Shown here in pieces: positions 50,879 to 58,598 of a DNA stretch of 64,000 nucleotides. The position numbers were made by a program, and so were the translations under genes. The stretch covers positions 1 through 64,000 of the forward strand of contig CAYRVX010000021.1 of the NCBI GenBank assembly GCA_964427875.1, read 5' to 3'. The notes beneath the pieces were generated by a model. That model was not told where the DNA came from, did no database searches, and saw only the letters and a list, made by a program, of their open reading frames with translations. Source of the DNA: CAYRVX01 sp964427875. Its GTDB lineage: Bacteria; Planctomycetota; Phycisphaerae; SM23-33. Each line of letters opens with the position of its first letter. Within the stretch, counting starts at the first letter, position 1.

Positions 50879-51392
50879 CCACAGAGGCACCGAGGCTCAG
50901 AGAGATCAGCAGAATGGATCGACATGAAGCTGCCCGACGGTGTGACGGAGATTCGAGGACAGAACTTCAGCGGAAGGAAGTACCCGCACAGGGAGCTCAC
51001 CGAGAAGATCATCGGTTGTGCGATCGCCGTGCACAGGGAGCTTCAAGGCGGCTATGTGGAAGCCATCTACGAGAACGCGTTGGCCCACGAACTGAGGAAG
51101 GCAGGGCTGCTCGTTGAGCGGCAGGTCAAGTTCCCGGTGTACTACGACGGCGTTCCGGTCGGCGAGCACCGCGCCGATTTGATCGTGGAAAGGAAAGTGG
51201 TGGTGGAGCTGAAGGCCGTCGCCGACCTCGGCGATCAGCACGTTTCCCAGGTGATGAGCACGCTGCGGGCTGCCGGCATAAACGTAGGATTGCTGCTGAA
51301 TTTCAACGAGGCGCGCCTGGTCGACGGCCTTCGCCGAATCGTCATGTAGGACCTTACATAGAATTGCCTCTGAGGCTCTGGGCCTCTGTGGC
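50878..51392 (+). mobile_element. Putative GxxExxY cassette bounded by 25-bp imperfect inverted repeats
   Basis: Left repeat 50878-50902 (GCCACAGAGGCACCGAGGCT then CAGAG) and right repeat 51368-51392 in inverse orientation agree at 22 of 25 positions. Between them lies only the GxxExxY gene. The 515-bp unit separates DUF58 from the BatA-like gene, which are normally adjacent. I see no clear target-site duplication and no transposase, so mobility would need helper functions. Mobile status is inferred. Confidence 0.6.
50924..51349 (+). CDS. GxxExxY protein (PD-(D/E)xK nuclease-like)
   Basis: 141 residues, matching the small GxxExxY family (TIGR04256). The motif Gly43-Tyr-Val-Glu46-Ala-Ile-Tyr49 is intact, followed by NALAHELRKAGLLVERQVKF. 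The acids HRAD85LIVE and VVVE95LKA (Asp...Glu-x-Lys) give a PD-(D/E)xK nuclease-like set with Glu46. The family is small, cytoplasmic and often present in many copies per genome; no activity has been settled. The ribosome site is weak. It is enclosed by inverted repeats and unrelated in function to the surrounding Bat-type genes, so it looks like an insertion. A nuclease or DNA-repair role is inference from the fold. Confidence 0.93.
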   Translation: MKLPDGVTEIRGQNFSGRKYPHRELTEKIIGCAIAVHRELQGGYVEAIYENALAHELRKAGLLVERQVKFPVYYDGVPVGEHRADLIVERKVVVELKAVADLGDQHVSQVMSTLRAAGINVGLLLNFNEARLVDGLRRIVM

Positions 51393-51402
51393 AAACACCA
51401 AA

Positions 51403-53724
51403 ATGCCATTTTTACATCCCATCGTGTTCTGGACGGGGCTGGCGGCGGTTTCGGTGCCGATCCTGATCCATCTGCTGAACCGCAGGCGGTTCCGCATGAT
51501 GAACTGGGCCGCCATGCAGTTCCTGTGGGACTCCGTCCGCAAAAACCGCCGCCGCCTGCGGATCGAGGAGCTCATCCTCCTGGCGCTTCGCTGCCTCCTG
51601 CTGGTGATGCTGGCGACGGCGCTGGCGAGGTTCACCGGGTGCAAGGCCATGCAGGCCCTGCCCGGCGGCACGGAGAGCCAGACCGCCGTCTTCCTCCTCG
51701 ACGACAGCTACTCCATGGGCCAGCGCGTCGGCGGGGGGACGATCTTCTCGGCCGCGACGACCGACGTGGCCGAGCAGCTCAAAAAGCTCTCCCAGACCGA
51801 CAAGGTGGCGATCCTCCGGACCTCGGGCGCCGACGGCGGCGAGCCGTTCTTCAAGCTCACTCACGTGGCCGACGCCGAGCTCGAGGAGTTGTCGGCGCGC
51901 CTGGCCGGGCTGACGCCGTCGGACGGGCGCGCCCGGCTCGACCGGGCGCTGGCAGCCGCAGGGAAGGTCTTCCAGGGCGACAAGTCCGTCGTACGGCGGC
52001 TGTACGTCTACAGCGACTTCCGGCGCGTGGACCTGGCCGCGGCCGGCGAGCCCGACGCGATCCGCGACGAGTTCGAGAACCTCCGGAAACTGAACGTGGA
52101 CGTCGTCGCCATGGACTTCGGCCGCAAGCCCAAGGACAACCTCACGATCGAGTCCGTGGGGATGATCGAGAAGTTCGCCATCAGCGGCGTGCCGGTCCGG
52201 GTCCGGGTGGAGGTCCGCAACCACGGGCGGGCCGCGGCCAGGGACGTCGAGCTCCGGCTGACGGCGAGGGTCAGCACGGCCGAAGGCCTCCGCGAGGTCG
52301 AGCTGCCCACCGCAGCCATCGATTCCCTCGAACCTCGCAGCATCGGGCGGGTCGAGTTCCAGGTGACGTGCTCGCACCCCGGGCCCGCGGTCATCACGGC
52401 CGGCCTGCCTCCCGACGAGCTGGCCGCCGACGACCTCGCACACCTGGCCCTCGACGTGCGCCAGGCGATCAACGTGCTGGCCGTGGACGGGCGGCCGGAC
52501 ATATCCGACCCCACCGAGAGCGAGTCCTTCTTCTTCGTCCACGCGATCGACCCGGACCGCAACGGCAGCGAAGGCGCGAAGGTCGAGATCGTCTCCCCCA
52601 GCGCGATGGGCGAGAGTCCGCTGGCGAACTACGACCTGGTGGCGCTGCTGAACGTCGGCGAGCTGCCGATCATGCTGGACGCCAACGGCGCCGCGCACTA
52701 CCCCCAGCTCGATGCCCTGACGGAGTTCGTCCGTTCCGGCGGCGGGCTGGTGATCTTCACCGGCGAGGAGGTCAACCTGACGTTCTACAACGACGCCCTC
52801 TACGCCAACGGGTCGGGGCTCAGCCCGTACCGCCTCGCGCCGCGGCTGGGCGACCCGGCGAAGCGAGACCGCTTCTTCCGCCTCGACCCCAAGAGCATCG
52901 CCTCCGAGGGCGTGCTGAAGGTCTTCAGGGATTTCCTCGCCGCCGGCGTGGACCCGACGCGGTTCATCCGCTTCTACGCCTTCCACGGCACGAGCCCCAT
53001 GGGCCCGCCGCCCTCGTCGCCGGAGGTCAAGCCGCCGCGGGTGCTGGCGAGATTCGCCGACGAGGACAACTCTCCGGCCATCGTCGCGCGGCAGGTCGGC
53101 CGGGGCACGGTCCTGATGTTCTACACGTCGGCGACGATGGCCTGGAACGACTGGCCCGCCGACGAGAACGGCACGTACGTCGCCGTGCTGAACGACATGC
53201 TGGCGTACCTGGGGCGCCCGCAGGACCCGGGCCTCTCGGGACACGTCGGCGAGCCCGTCGTCTTCAGCCTGCCCCACGAGCTGCGCGACGCGACGGCCAC
53301 GCTCAAGACGCCGCTGCATCCGACCCAGCCGGTGGTCCCCCTCGTGCCCGTCCGGAAGATGGACCGCCCCGACCGCCAGCCGGAGCAACTGCTGCGATAC
53401 AAACGGGCGGACCACGCGGGCGCCTACAGCCTGGAGCTGGCCCTGCCGGACGAGACGACCCGGCAGGTCCTCTTCGCCCGGAACGTGGACCCGGCCGAGG
53501 GCGACCTGACGTGCGGGCGCGAAGCGGCATTGGCCGCGGCGCTGGCAAGCGAGGAGTTCACCTACATGGACCGCACCGCCGCCCGACCCGGGCGGGTCGA
53601 GAAGCCCCAGGTGCACAAGGAGTACTGGACGTGGGCGCTGGGAATCCTTGCCTTGCTGCTCGCCGTCGAGACCTTCCTCGCCCAGCGCTTCGGCCACTAT
53701 GCGCCCACCGGAAAAGACCGATGA
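51403..53724 (+). CDS. BatA-like protein with N-terminal membrane domain and VWA domain
   Basis: 773 residues from ATG 51403; the frame is open upstream only into the right inverted repeat. The N-terminus MPFLHPIVFWTGLAAVSVPI then LIHLLNRRRF, with a second helix LILLALRCLLLVMLATALAR, is the BatA membrane domain (TIGR02226). A VWA domain follows, with Asp100-x-Ser102-x-Ser104 (LLDDSYSMGQ) as the metal-ion site. The middle contains CARDB-like and ThuA/GATase-like regions (LVIFTGEEVN; RQVGRGTVLMFYTSATMAWN). A C-terminal helix (WALGILALLLAVETFLAQRF) anchors it again. By family it is an inner-membrane VWA protein acting with MoxR and DUF58. No good ribosome site precedes the ATG, perhaps because the cassette displaced it. 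Confidence 0.9.
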   Translation: MPFLHPIVFWTGLAAVSVPILIHLLNRRRFRMMNWAAMQFLWDSVRKNRRRLRIEELILLALRCLLLVMLATALARFTGCKAMQALPGGTESQTAVFLLDDSYSMGQRVGGGTIFSAATTDVAEQLKKLSQTDKVAILRTSGADGGEPFFKLTHVADAELEELSARLAGLTPSDGRARLDRALAAAGKVFQGDKSVVRRLYVYSDFRRVDLAAAGEPDAIRDEFENLRKLNVDVVAMDFGRKPKDNLTIESVGMIEKFAISGVPVRVRVEVRNHGRAAARDVELRLTARVSTAEGLREVELPTAAIDSLEPRSIGRVEFQVTCSHPGPAVITAGLPPDELAADDLAHLALDVRQAINVLAVDGRPDISDPTESESFFFVHAIDPDRNGSEGAKVEIVSPSAMGESPLANYDLVALLNVGELPIMLDANGAAHYPQLDALTEFVRSGGGLVIFTGEEVNLTFYNDALYANGSGLSPYRLAPRLGDPAKRDRFFRLDPKSIASEGVLKVFRDFLAAGVDPTRFIRFYAFHGTSPMGPPPSSPEVKPPRVLARFADEDNSPAIVARQVGRGTVLMFYTSATMAWNDWPADENGTYVAVLNDMLAYLGRPQDPGLSGHVGEPVVFSLPHELRDATATLKTPLHPTQPVVPLVPVRKMDRPDRQPEQLLRYKRADHAGAYSLELALPDETTRQVLFARNVDPAEGDLTCGREAALAAALASEEFTYMDRTAARPGRVEKPQVHKEYWTWALGILALLLAVETFLAQRFGHYAPTGKDR

Positions 53725-53746
53725 TAACGGATTCGATCGTGCGGAA

Positions 53747-56341
53747 ATGAACAAGATCGTCACATGGCTGCTAGGCTCCGATCCGGCCCGGCTTTTCGGC
53801 GAGGGTAACTGGCGATTCGGCTTCGTGGCCGAATACGGCAACTACGTCAACCTCGCGCTGATGGCCCTGTTCGCGGCGATGGTGTACCTGATCGTCCGCA
53901 GCTACCGCCGGGAAGGGGACAACCCCGTCGGCGCAAAGGCCTTCCTGGCCGGCGTGCGGATCGCGATCTGCCTGCTGGTCCTGGCGGTGCTCTTCCGCCC
54001 GGCCATCGTGCTGCGGTTCACCCGCACCCTCTACTCGACCGTGCTCGTGCTGATCGACGACAGCCGGTCCATGTCGTTCACCGATCACTACGCCGATGCG
54101 AACGCGCAGGCGAAGATGGCCAGGCACATGGGCGTCCAGCCGGACGAGCTGGCCGACTTCTCGCGGCTGCGCATCGTCCGGAAGTCGCTGGGAGGCGATT
54201 CGGGGGTCCTGGCGCGGCTGGCGAGCGACCACCCGCTGATGTTGATGCGGTTCTCGACGGACAAGCCGGGGCAGGAGTCCTACACGCGCCCGCTGGGCCG
54301 GCCGCTGGGGTCGCCCGACGCCCGGTCCTCCGGGGGCGGCTCGGACGAGCAGCCGACCACGGCGCCGACGGGGCTGGTTGACGTACTGGGCCGCCTGACG
54401 GCCGGCGGCTACGAGACCAACCTTTCCGCGGCCCTTCGCGACGCCATCGAGAGCGTGGTGGGGCGGCGCGTGGCGGGGATCGTCCTCATCAGCGACGGGC
54501 AGATGACCACGGCGGGCGCCCGCGGGCGTCTGGCCGACGCGGTCGCCTACGCGAACCAGCAGGGACTGCGGCTGTATCCGGTGATGGTGGGCGACCCGAC
54601 CCCGCCGAAGAACGTGGCCGTCACGGGCCTCCAGGCGCCGCGCGAGGTCCGCCGCGGGGCCAGCACCGAGTTCACCGTCGTGCTGGCCCACCGCAACCTG
54701 TCCGGCAGGAGCGTTGCGGTCAAGCTGCTGCGACGTCCCAGAGACTCCCAGAGCTGGACGCCGACGGGGATCAGCAAGACGGTGGTGCTCAACGGGGAGA
54801 CGAAGGCGCCGCTGGCGGCGGGCGGGGGGATCGGGAGAACCAAGGGCGTCCAGACCATCGAGCTCCAGGTGGAGCCGGACAAGATCGGCCAGTTCGTCTA
54901 CCGCGCGATCATCGACCCGATCCCCGAGGAGAGGAACCGCGCGGACAACGCCGCCGAGGCGGAGGTGAAGGTCTCCGACGAGAAGATCAAGGTGCTGCTC
55001 ATCAGCGGCGACGCCGGCTGGGAGCTCCAGTACGTCCGCAACTTCCTGCTCCGCCAGCCGGAGCTCTATCGCCTGAGCACCTGGCAGCAGAACGCCGACA
55101 AGGAGCTGAACCAGTCGGCCTCGACGGGCATGAAGCTCGACCGCCTGCCAAGGACGCTCGGCGAGCTGGCCGGCTCGCCCGGGGGCAAGCCCCATCCCGG
55201 CTACGACGTGGTCATCCTGTACGATCCCCAGCCGACGGTGGACGGTTTCGACGGGGAGTTCGTCAAGAACCTCCGCATCTTCGTCGAGCGACACGGCGGC
55301 GGACTGTGTTACATCGTGGGCAACAAGTACTCGGCCCCGGTCCTTCGCAGCAGAGGCCCGTACGAGGAGCTGGCGGGGATGCTCCCGGTGGTGCTGGGGC
55401 CGAACACGAGCGACATCGTGGAGCGCATCGGCCGGCGCCGGCCACAGGCGTGGGGCGTCCAGATCACCACGTACGGCGCCGACCACCCGGTAACGCGTTT
55501 CGCCGGGACGGCCAAGGAGAGCGTGAACGTCTGGCAGGCGCTGCCGGGCATCTACTGGTCGCACCCGATCCTGAAGACCAAGCCGCTGGCCCGCACGCTG
55601 GCGGTCAGCTCGAACCCGCTGCGGCGGACCGCGGGCAGGAACGAGCCGGAGCCGCTGCTGGTCGCCCAGCCGTTCGGCATGGGGCGGGTGCTGTACCTCG
55701 GCTTCGACGGCACGTGGCGGTGGCGGTTCCTTCGCGACGGGTACTACCACCGCCTGTTCTGGTCGAACGTGGTGCGCTACCTCGCGACGCTCCGCGCGCG
55801 GCACGTGGTGATCACGGCGGGGGGCGACCGGTTTTCGGCCGGCGAGCGGATCACCATCGAGGCCGAGGCCTACGACGAGAACTTCAGCCCGCTCAAGGCC
55901 GCCACGCTCGAGGTCGAGATGATCGACCTGGCCACGCAGAAGACCGAGACGATCGTCCTGAAGGCGGTCGCGGACAAGCCCGGGCGCTACAAGGCCACCA
56001 TCCGGGCGGCCCGCACGGGCACCTTCGAGCTGACGGCCCTGAAGGGCGACCCGATGGCCAGGGAGAAGGTGCAGTCGAAGACAATCCGCATCGAGCTCCC
56101 CAAGGCCGAGTCGATCCGGACCGAAGCCGACCGGGCCACCATGGAGAACATCGCGTCGCGGCGGGAGAACTTCCTCGAGATCCACCAGATCGACCGGCTC
56201 GCGGGGCTGATCCCGTCGGACCGCAAGACCGCCGTGCGCAAGGTGCCCTGGGAGCTGTGGGACTCCAACCTCATGCTGCTTCTGATCGCGCTGCTGCTGG
56301 CGGTGGAGTGGATATTCCGCAAGAAACACAACATGGCGTGA
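53747..56341 (+). CDS. Membrane VWA/glutamine-amidotransferase-like protein of the Bat-type operon
   Basis: 864 residues from ATG 53747. Two N-terminal helices (VNLALMALFAAMVYLIV; VRIAICLLVLAVLFRPAIVL) lead to a VWA domain with Asp104-x-Ser106-x-Ser108 (VLIDDSRSMSFTDHY). About residues 300-420 are Ig/CARDB-like, and about 425-700 form a class-I glutamine-amidotransferase-like fold (VLLISGDAGWELQYVRNFLL; FVERHGGGLCYIVGNKYSAP). About 710-810 are again Ig-like, and the C-terminal helix LMLLLIALLLAVEWIF ends in a basic tail. No catalytic Cys-His-Glu triad is evident in the GATase-like part. It starts 22 bases after BatA and ends 1 base before the next ATG, so it is translationally linked to both. 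Inner membrane, periplasm-facing by inference. Confidence 0.88.
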   Translation: MNKIVTWLLGSDPARLFGEGNWRFGFVAEYGNYVNLALMALFAAMVYLIVRSYRREGDNPVGAKAFLAGVRIAICLLVLAVLFRPAIVLRFTRTLYSTVLVLIDDSRSMSFTDHYADANAQAKMARHMGVQPDELADFSRLRIVRKSLGGDSGVLARLASDHPLMLMRFSTDKPGQESYTRPLGRPLGSPDARSSGGGSDEQPTTAPTGLVDVLGRLTAGGYETNLSAALRDAIESVVGRRVAGIVLISDGQMTTAGARGRLADAVAYANQQGLRLYPVMVGDPTPPKNVAVTGLQAPREVRRGASTEFTVVLAHRNLSGRSVAVKLLRRPRDSQSWTPTGISKTVVLNGETKAPLAAGGGIGRTKGVQTIELQVEPDKIGQFVYRAIIDPIPEERNRADNAAEAEVKVSDEKIKVLLISGDAGWELQYVRNFLLRQPELYRLSTWQQNADKELNQSASTGMKLDRLPRTLGELAGSPGGKPHPGYDVVILYDPQPTVDGFDGEFVKNLRIFVERHGGGLCYIVGNKYSAPVLRSRGPYEELAGMLPVVLGPNTSDIVERIGRRRPQAWGVQITTYGADHPVTRFAGTAKESVNVWQALPGIYWSHPILKTKPLARTLAVSSNPLRRTAGRNEPEPLLVAQPFGMGRVLYLGFDGTWRWRFLRDGYYHRLFWSNVVRYLATLRARHVVITAGGDRFSAGERITIEAEAYDENFSPLKAATLEVEMIDLATQKTETIVLKAVADKPGRYKATIRAARTGTFELTALKGDPMAREKVQSKTIRIELPKAESIRTEADRATMENIASRRENFLEIHQIDRLAGLIPSDRKTAVRKVPWELWDSNLMLLLIALLLAVEWIFRKKHNMA

Positions 56342-56342
56342 G

Positions 56343-58562
56343 ATGAACCCTACGGAACGAACCGAACTTGTGCGGGCGGAGATACGAGGCAAGCTCAGCG
56401 CCTTGCGGCTGGCGATCTCGACGCGGCTGGCGATGGAGGGCGTGGCGTGGACGGTGGCGGCCCTGGTCGCCCTGGTGTTCGTGACGCTGGCGTTCGACTA
56501 CCTCCTGCGCCTGGAGCGCCCGCTGAGGGCGCTGATCATGGTCCTCGCCGTCGCAGGCGTGCTGGCGGTCGTCTGGCGGCACCTGGTGGTTCCGCTTCGC
56601 GTGCCGATGGGCGCGGCGGCCCTGGCGCTGCTGGTCGAGAGGCGCTTCAGGCAGTTGGGCGACCGGCTGATCAGTGCCATCCAGTTCAGCCAGTCGGCGG
56701 ACGCCGAGGCGATGGGCATCAGCGCCGCGATGATCGCCCGGACGGCCGCCGAGGCGAACGACCTCGCCGAGCCGCTTCGCTTCAACGAGGTCGTCGAACG
56801 GCGGGGCATCTTTCGAACGTGGTCCGTCGCCGGCTGCGCGCTTGGGCTGCTGGTCGGCTTCGGCATCTGGCAGCCGGACATCCTCGGCCGGTGGTTCAGC
56901 CGGAACGTGCTCTTCGCCGAGACCCCCTGGCCGCAGAAGACGTACCTGTCGGTCCGCGGCGACCCGGCGAACTTCACGGTCCTTCGCGGCGACGACCTGA
57001 CGGTGATCGTGGAGGTCGAGCCGCGAAGCAGCGTCGTGCCGGACCACGTCACGCTCCACGCGCAGTACGCGGCCATCGGCAGGACGGAAGAGCGGATCGA
57101 CGCCGACCGCGACAACCCGCGCAGGTTCGTGAAGGTCTTCCCCGCCGTGCCGGAGGAGTTCGAGTTCTACGTCACCGGCGGCGACGACCGCCGCGACGCC
57201 CGCAACCCGCATCGGGTGGTCCTGATCGAGCCCCCCGCCCTGCGAAAGGTCCGCTTCACCGTGAGGTACCCGAGCTACATGAAGCGCGCCCGCCCGGAGG
57301 AAGTGCCCGGCAGCTCCGGCGCGCTGCCCGTGCCGATCGGGGCCGAGGTGACCATCAGGGCCGAGTCGAACAAGCCGCTGCGCTCGGCGGCGATCCTGCT
57401 CGACGGGAAGGTCGTCAGCCAGATGCGGCGAGAGGTCCGCGGGGACGGCACGGCCGACACAACGGGCAAACGGCACGTCGGCTCATTCGAGGTGACCGGC
57501 GCCAACAAGCCCGCGACGAAAATCCTGCGGTTCGCCTTGACGGACCTGGACGGCCACTCCAGCCGGCGCGGGGCAAAGTACATGGTCCAGCTCCAGCCGG
57601 ACCACCGGCCCACGGTGAACATGAAGAAGCTGCGGATCGGCGCGAGCATCTCGCCGCGGGCCATCATCCCGCTGCGGCTGCACGTCAAGGACGACCACGG
57701 GATCGCCGCGGCGGAGATCCTCGTCGGCAGGTCCGCCGACGCGACGGATGCCAATTCCCAGCCGGTCGGCCTGGGGGCGGACGTCGGGCGAGAACTCCAG
57801 ACGCGCCACGAGCTGGACATCGAGCCGCTGCACCTGAAGCCCGACAGCGCTATCCACGTGACGGCCCGGTCCACCGATACGCTCCCCGCCGCCTACGGGG
57901 GGCCCAACGTCGGCAGCAGCAGCGCGTTGAGCTTCAAGATCGTCAAACCGGAAGACCTGATGGAGGCCTTTGTCCAGAGGCAGAAGAAGATCCGGCTGGA
58001 GTTCCTCCAGGCGATGGCCCTCCAGGACAGCGCGGCGGCCGAGACCGCCGCGGCGGTGGCCATCTTCGCCGCCGGCCGCGTCGATCCCGAGGCCCGGCGC
58101 CTGCTGGCCTCGTCGGCCGGCCAACAGCAGAACGTCGGCGCCGAGATCGCCAAGGCCGCCGACAGCCTCGACAACATCGTCGAGGAGATGAAAAACAACC
58201 GGATCGGGACCAAGACCTCGCGCGAACAAATCCGCGGCGGGATCGTCAAACCTCTCAGGCAGTTGGCCGAGCCCGTACGCAAGGTCACCGGCGCGATCAA
58301 CGCCACCAAGGCGCTGCGCGACCCGGCCGAGCTGGGCCGGCAGGCCAACGCCATCGAGGAGATCCAACGGGACATACTCGCCCAGATGGACGACGTCCTC
58401 CAGCGAATGATCAAGCTGGAGAACAAGCAGGAATTGGCCAACAAGCTGCGACTGATCATCGGGTGGTCGGAAAAGCTGCTCCGGTCGATCAGGGAAAAGC
58501 AGGAGGCCGAGGTCGGAAACGTTTTCGATTCGACCACCCAGCCCGGCAAGAAGCCGGACTGA
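56343..58562 (+). CDS. DUF4175-like membrane protein
   Basis: 739 residues from ATG 56343, 1 base after the previous stop. Two N-terminal helices (GVAWTVAALVALVFVTLAFD; ALIMVLAVAGVLAVVWR) and a third at about residue 155 (WSVAGCALGLLVGFGI) are followed by Ig-like segments (ENVLFAETPWPQKTYL-type; KVRFTVRYPSYMKRA). The C-terminal 220 residues are helical and coiled-coil-prone (AAETAAAVAIFAAGRVDPEA; IEEIQRDILAQMDDVLQRM). The order matches the large DUF4175-like proteins that follow BatA/VWA genes in planctomycetes. Its function is not known; it is probably an envelope scaffold in complex with the VWA proteins and the coiled-coil proteins encoded next. Confidence 0.82.
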   Translation: MNPTERTELVRAEIRGKLSALRLAISTRLAMEGVAWTVAALVALVFVTLAFDYLLRLERPLRALIMVLAVAGVLAVVWRHLVVPLRVPMGAAALALLVERRFRQLGDRLISAIQFSQSADAEAMGISAAMIARTAAEANDLAEPLRFNEVVERRGIFRTWSVAGCALGLLVGFGIWQPDILGRWFSRNVLFAETPWPQKTYLSVRGDPANFTVLRGDDLTVIVEVEPRSSVVPDHVTLHAQYAAIGRTEERIDADRDNPRRFVKVFPAVPEEFEFYVTGGDDRRDARNPHRVVLIEPPALRKVRFTVRYPSYMKRARPEEVPGSSGALPVPIGAEVTIRAESNKPLRSAAILLDGKVVSQMRREVRGDGTADTTGKRHVGSFEVTGANKPATKILRFALTDLDGHSSRRGAKYMVQLQPDHRPTVNMKKLRIGASISPRAIIPLRLHVKDDHGIAAAEILVGRSADATDANSQPVGLGADVGRELQTRHELDIEPLHLKPDSAIHVTARSTDTLPAAYGGPNVGSSSALSFKIVKPEDLMEAFVQRQKKIRLEFLQAMALQDSAAAETAAAVAIFAAGRVDPEARRLLASSAGQQQNVGAEIAKAADSLDNIVEEMKNNRIGTKTSREQIRGGIVKPLRQLAEPVRKVTGAINATKALRDPAELGRQANAIEEIQRDILAQMDDVLQRMIKLENKQELANKLRLIIGWSEKLLRSIREKQEAEVGNVFDSTTQPGKKPD

Positions 58563-58598
58563 GCCGGGAACGGGAATCTCCACCATAAGGAGCGCATC

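Noticed and set aside
51412..56392. Minus-strand open frames opposite the BatA-like and VWA/GATase-like genes
   Set aside because: The plus-strand genes have membrane helices, VWA metal sites and tight spacing; the antisense translations lack any recognisable feature.
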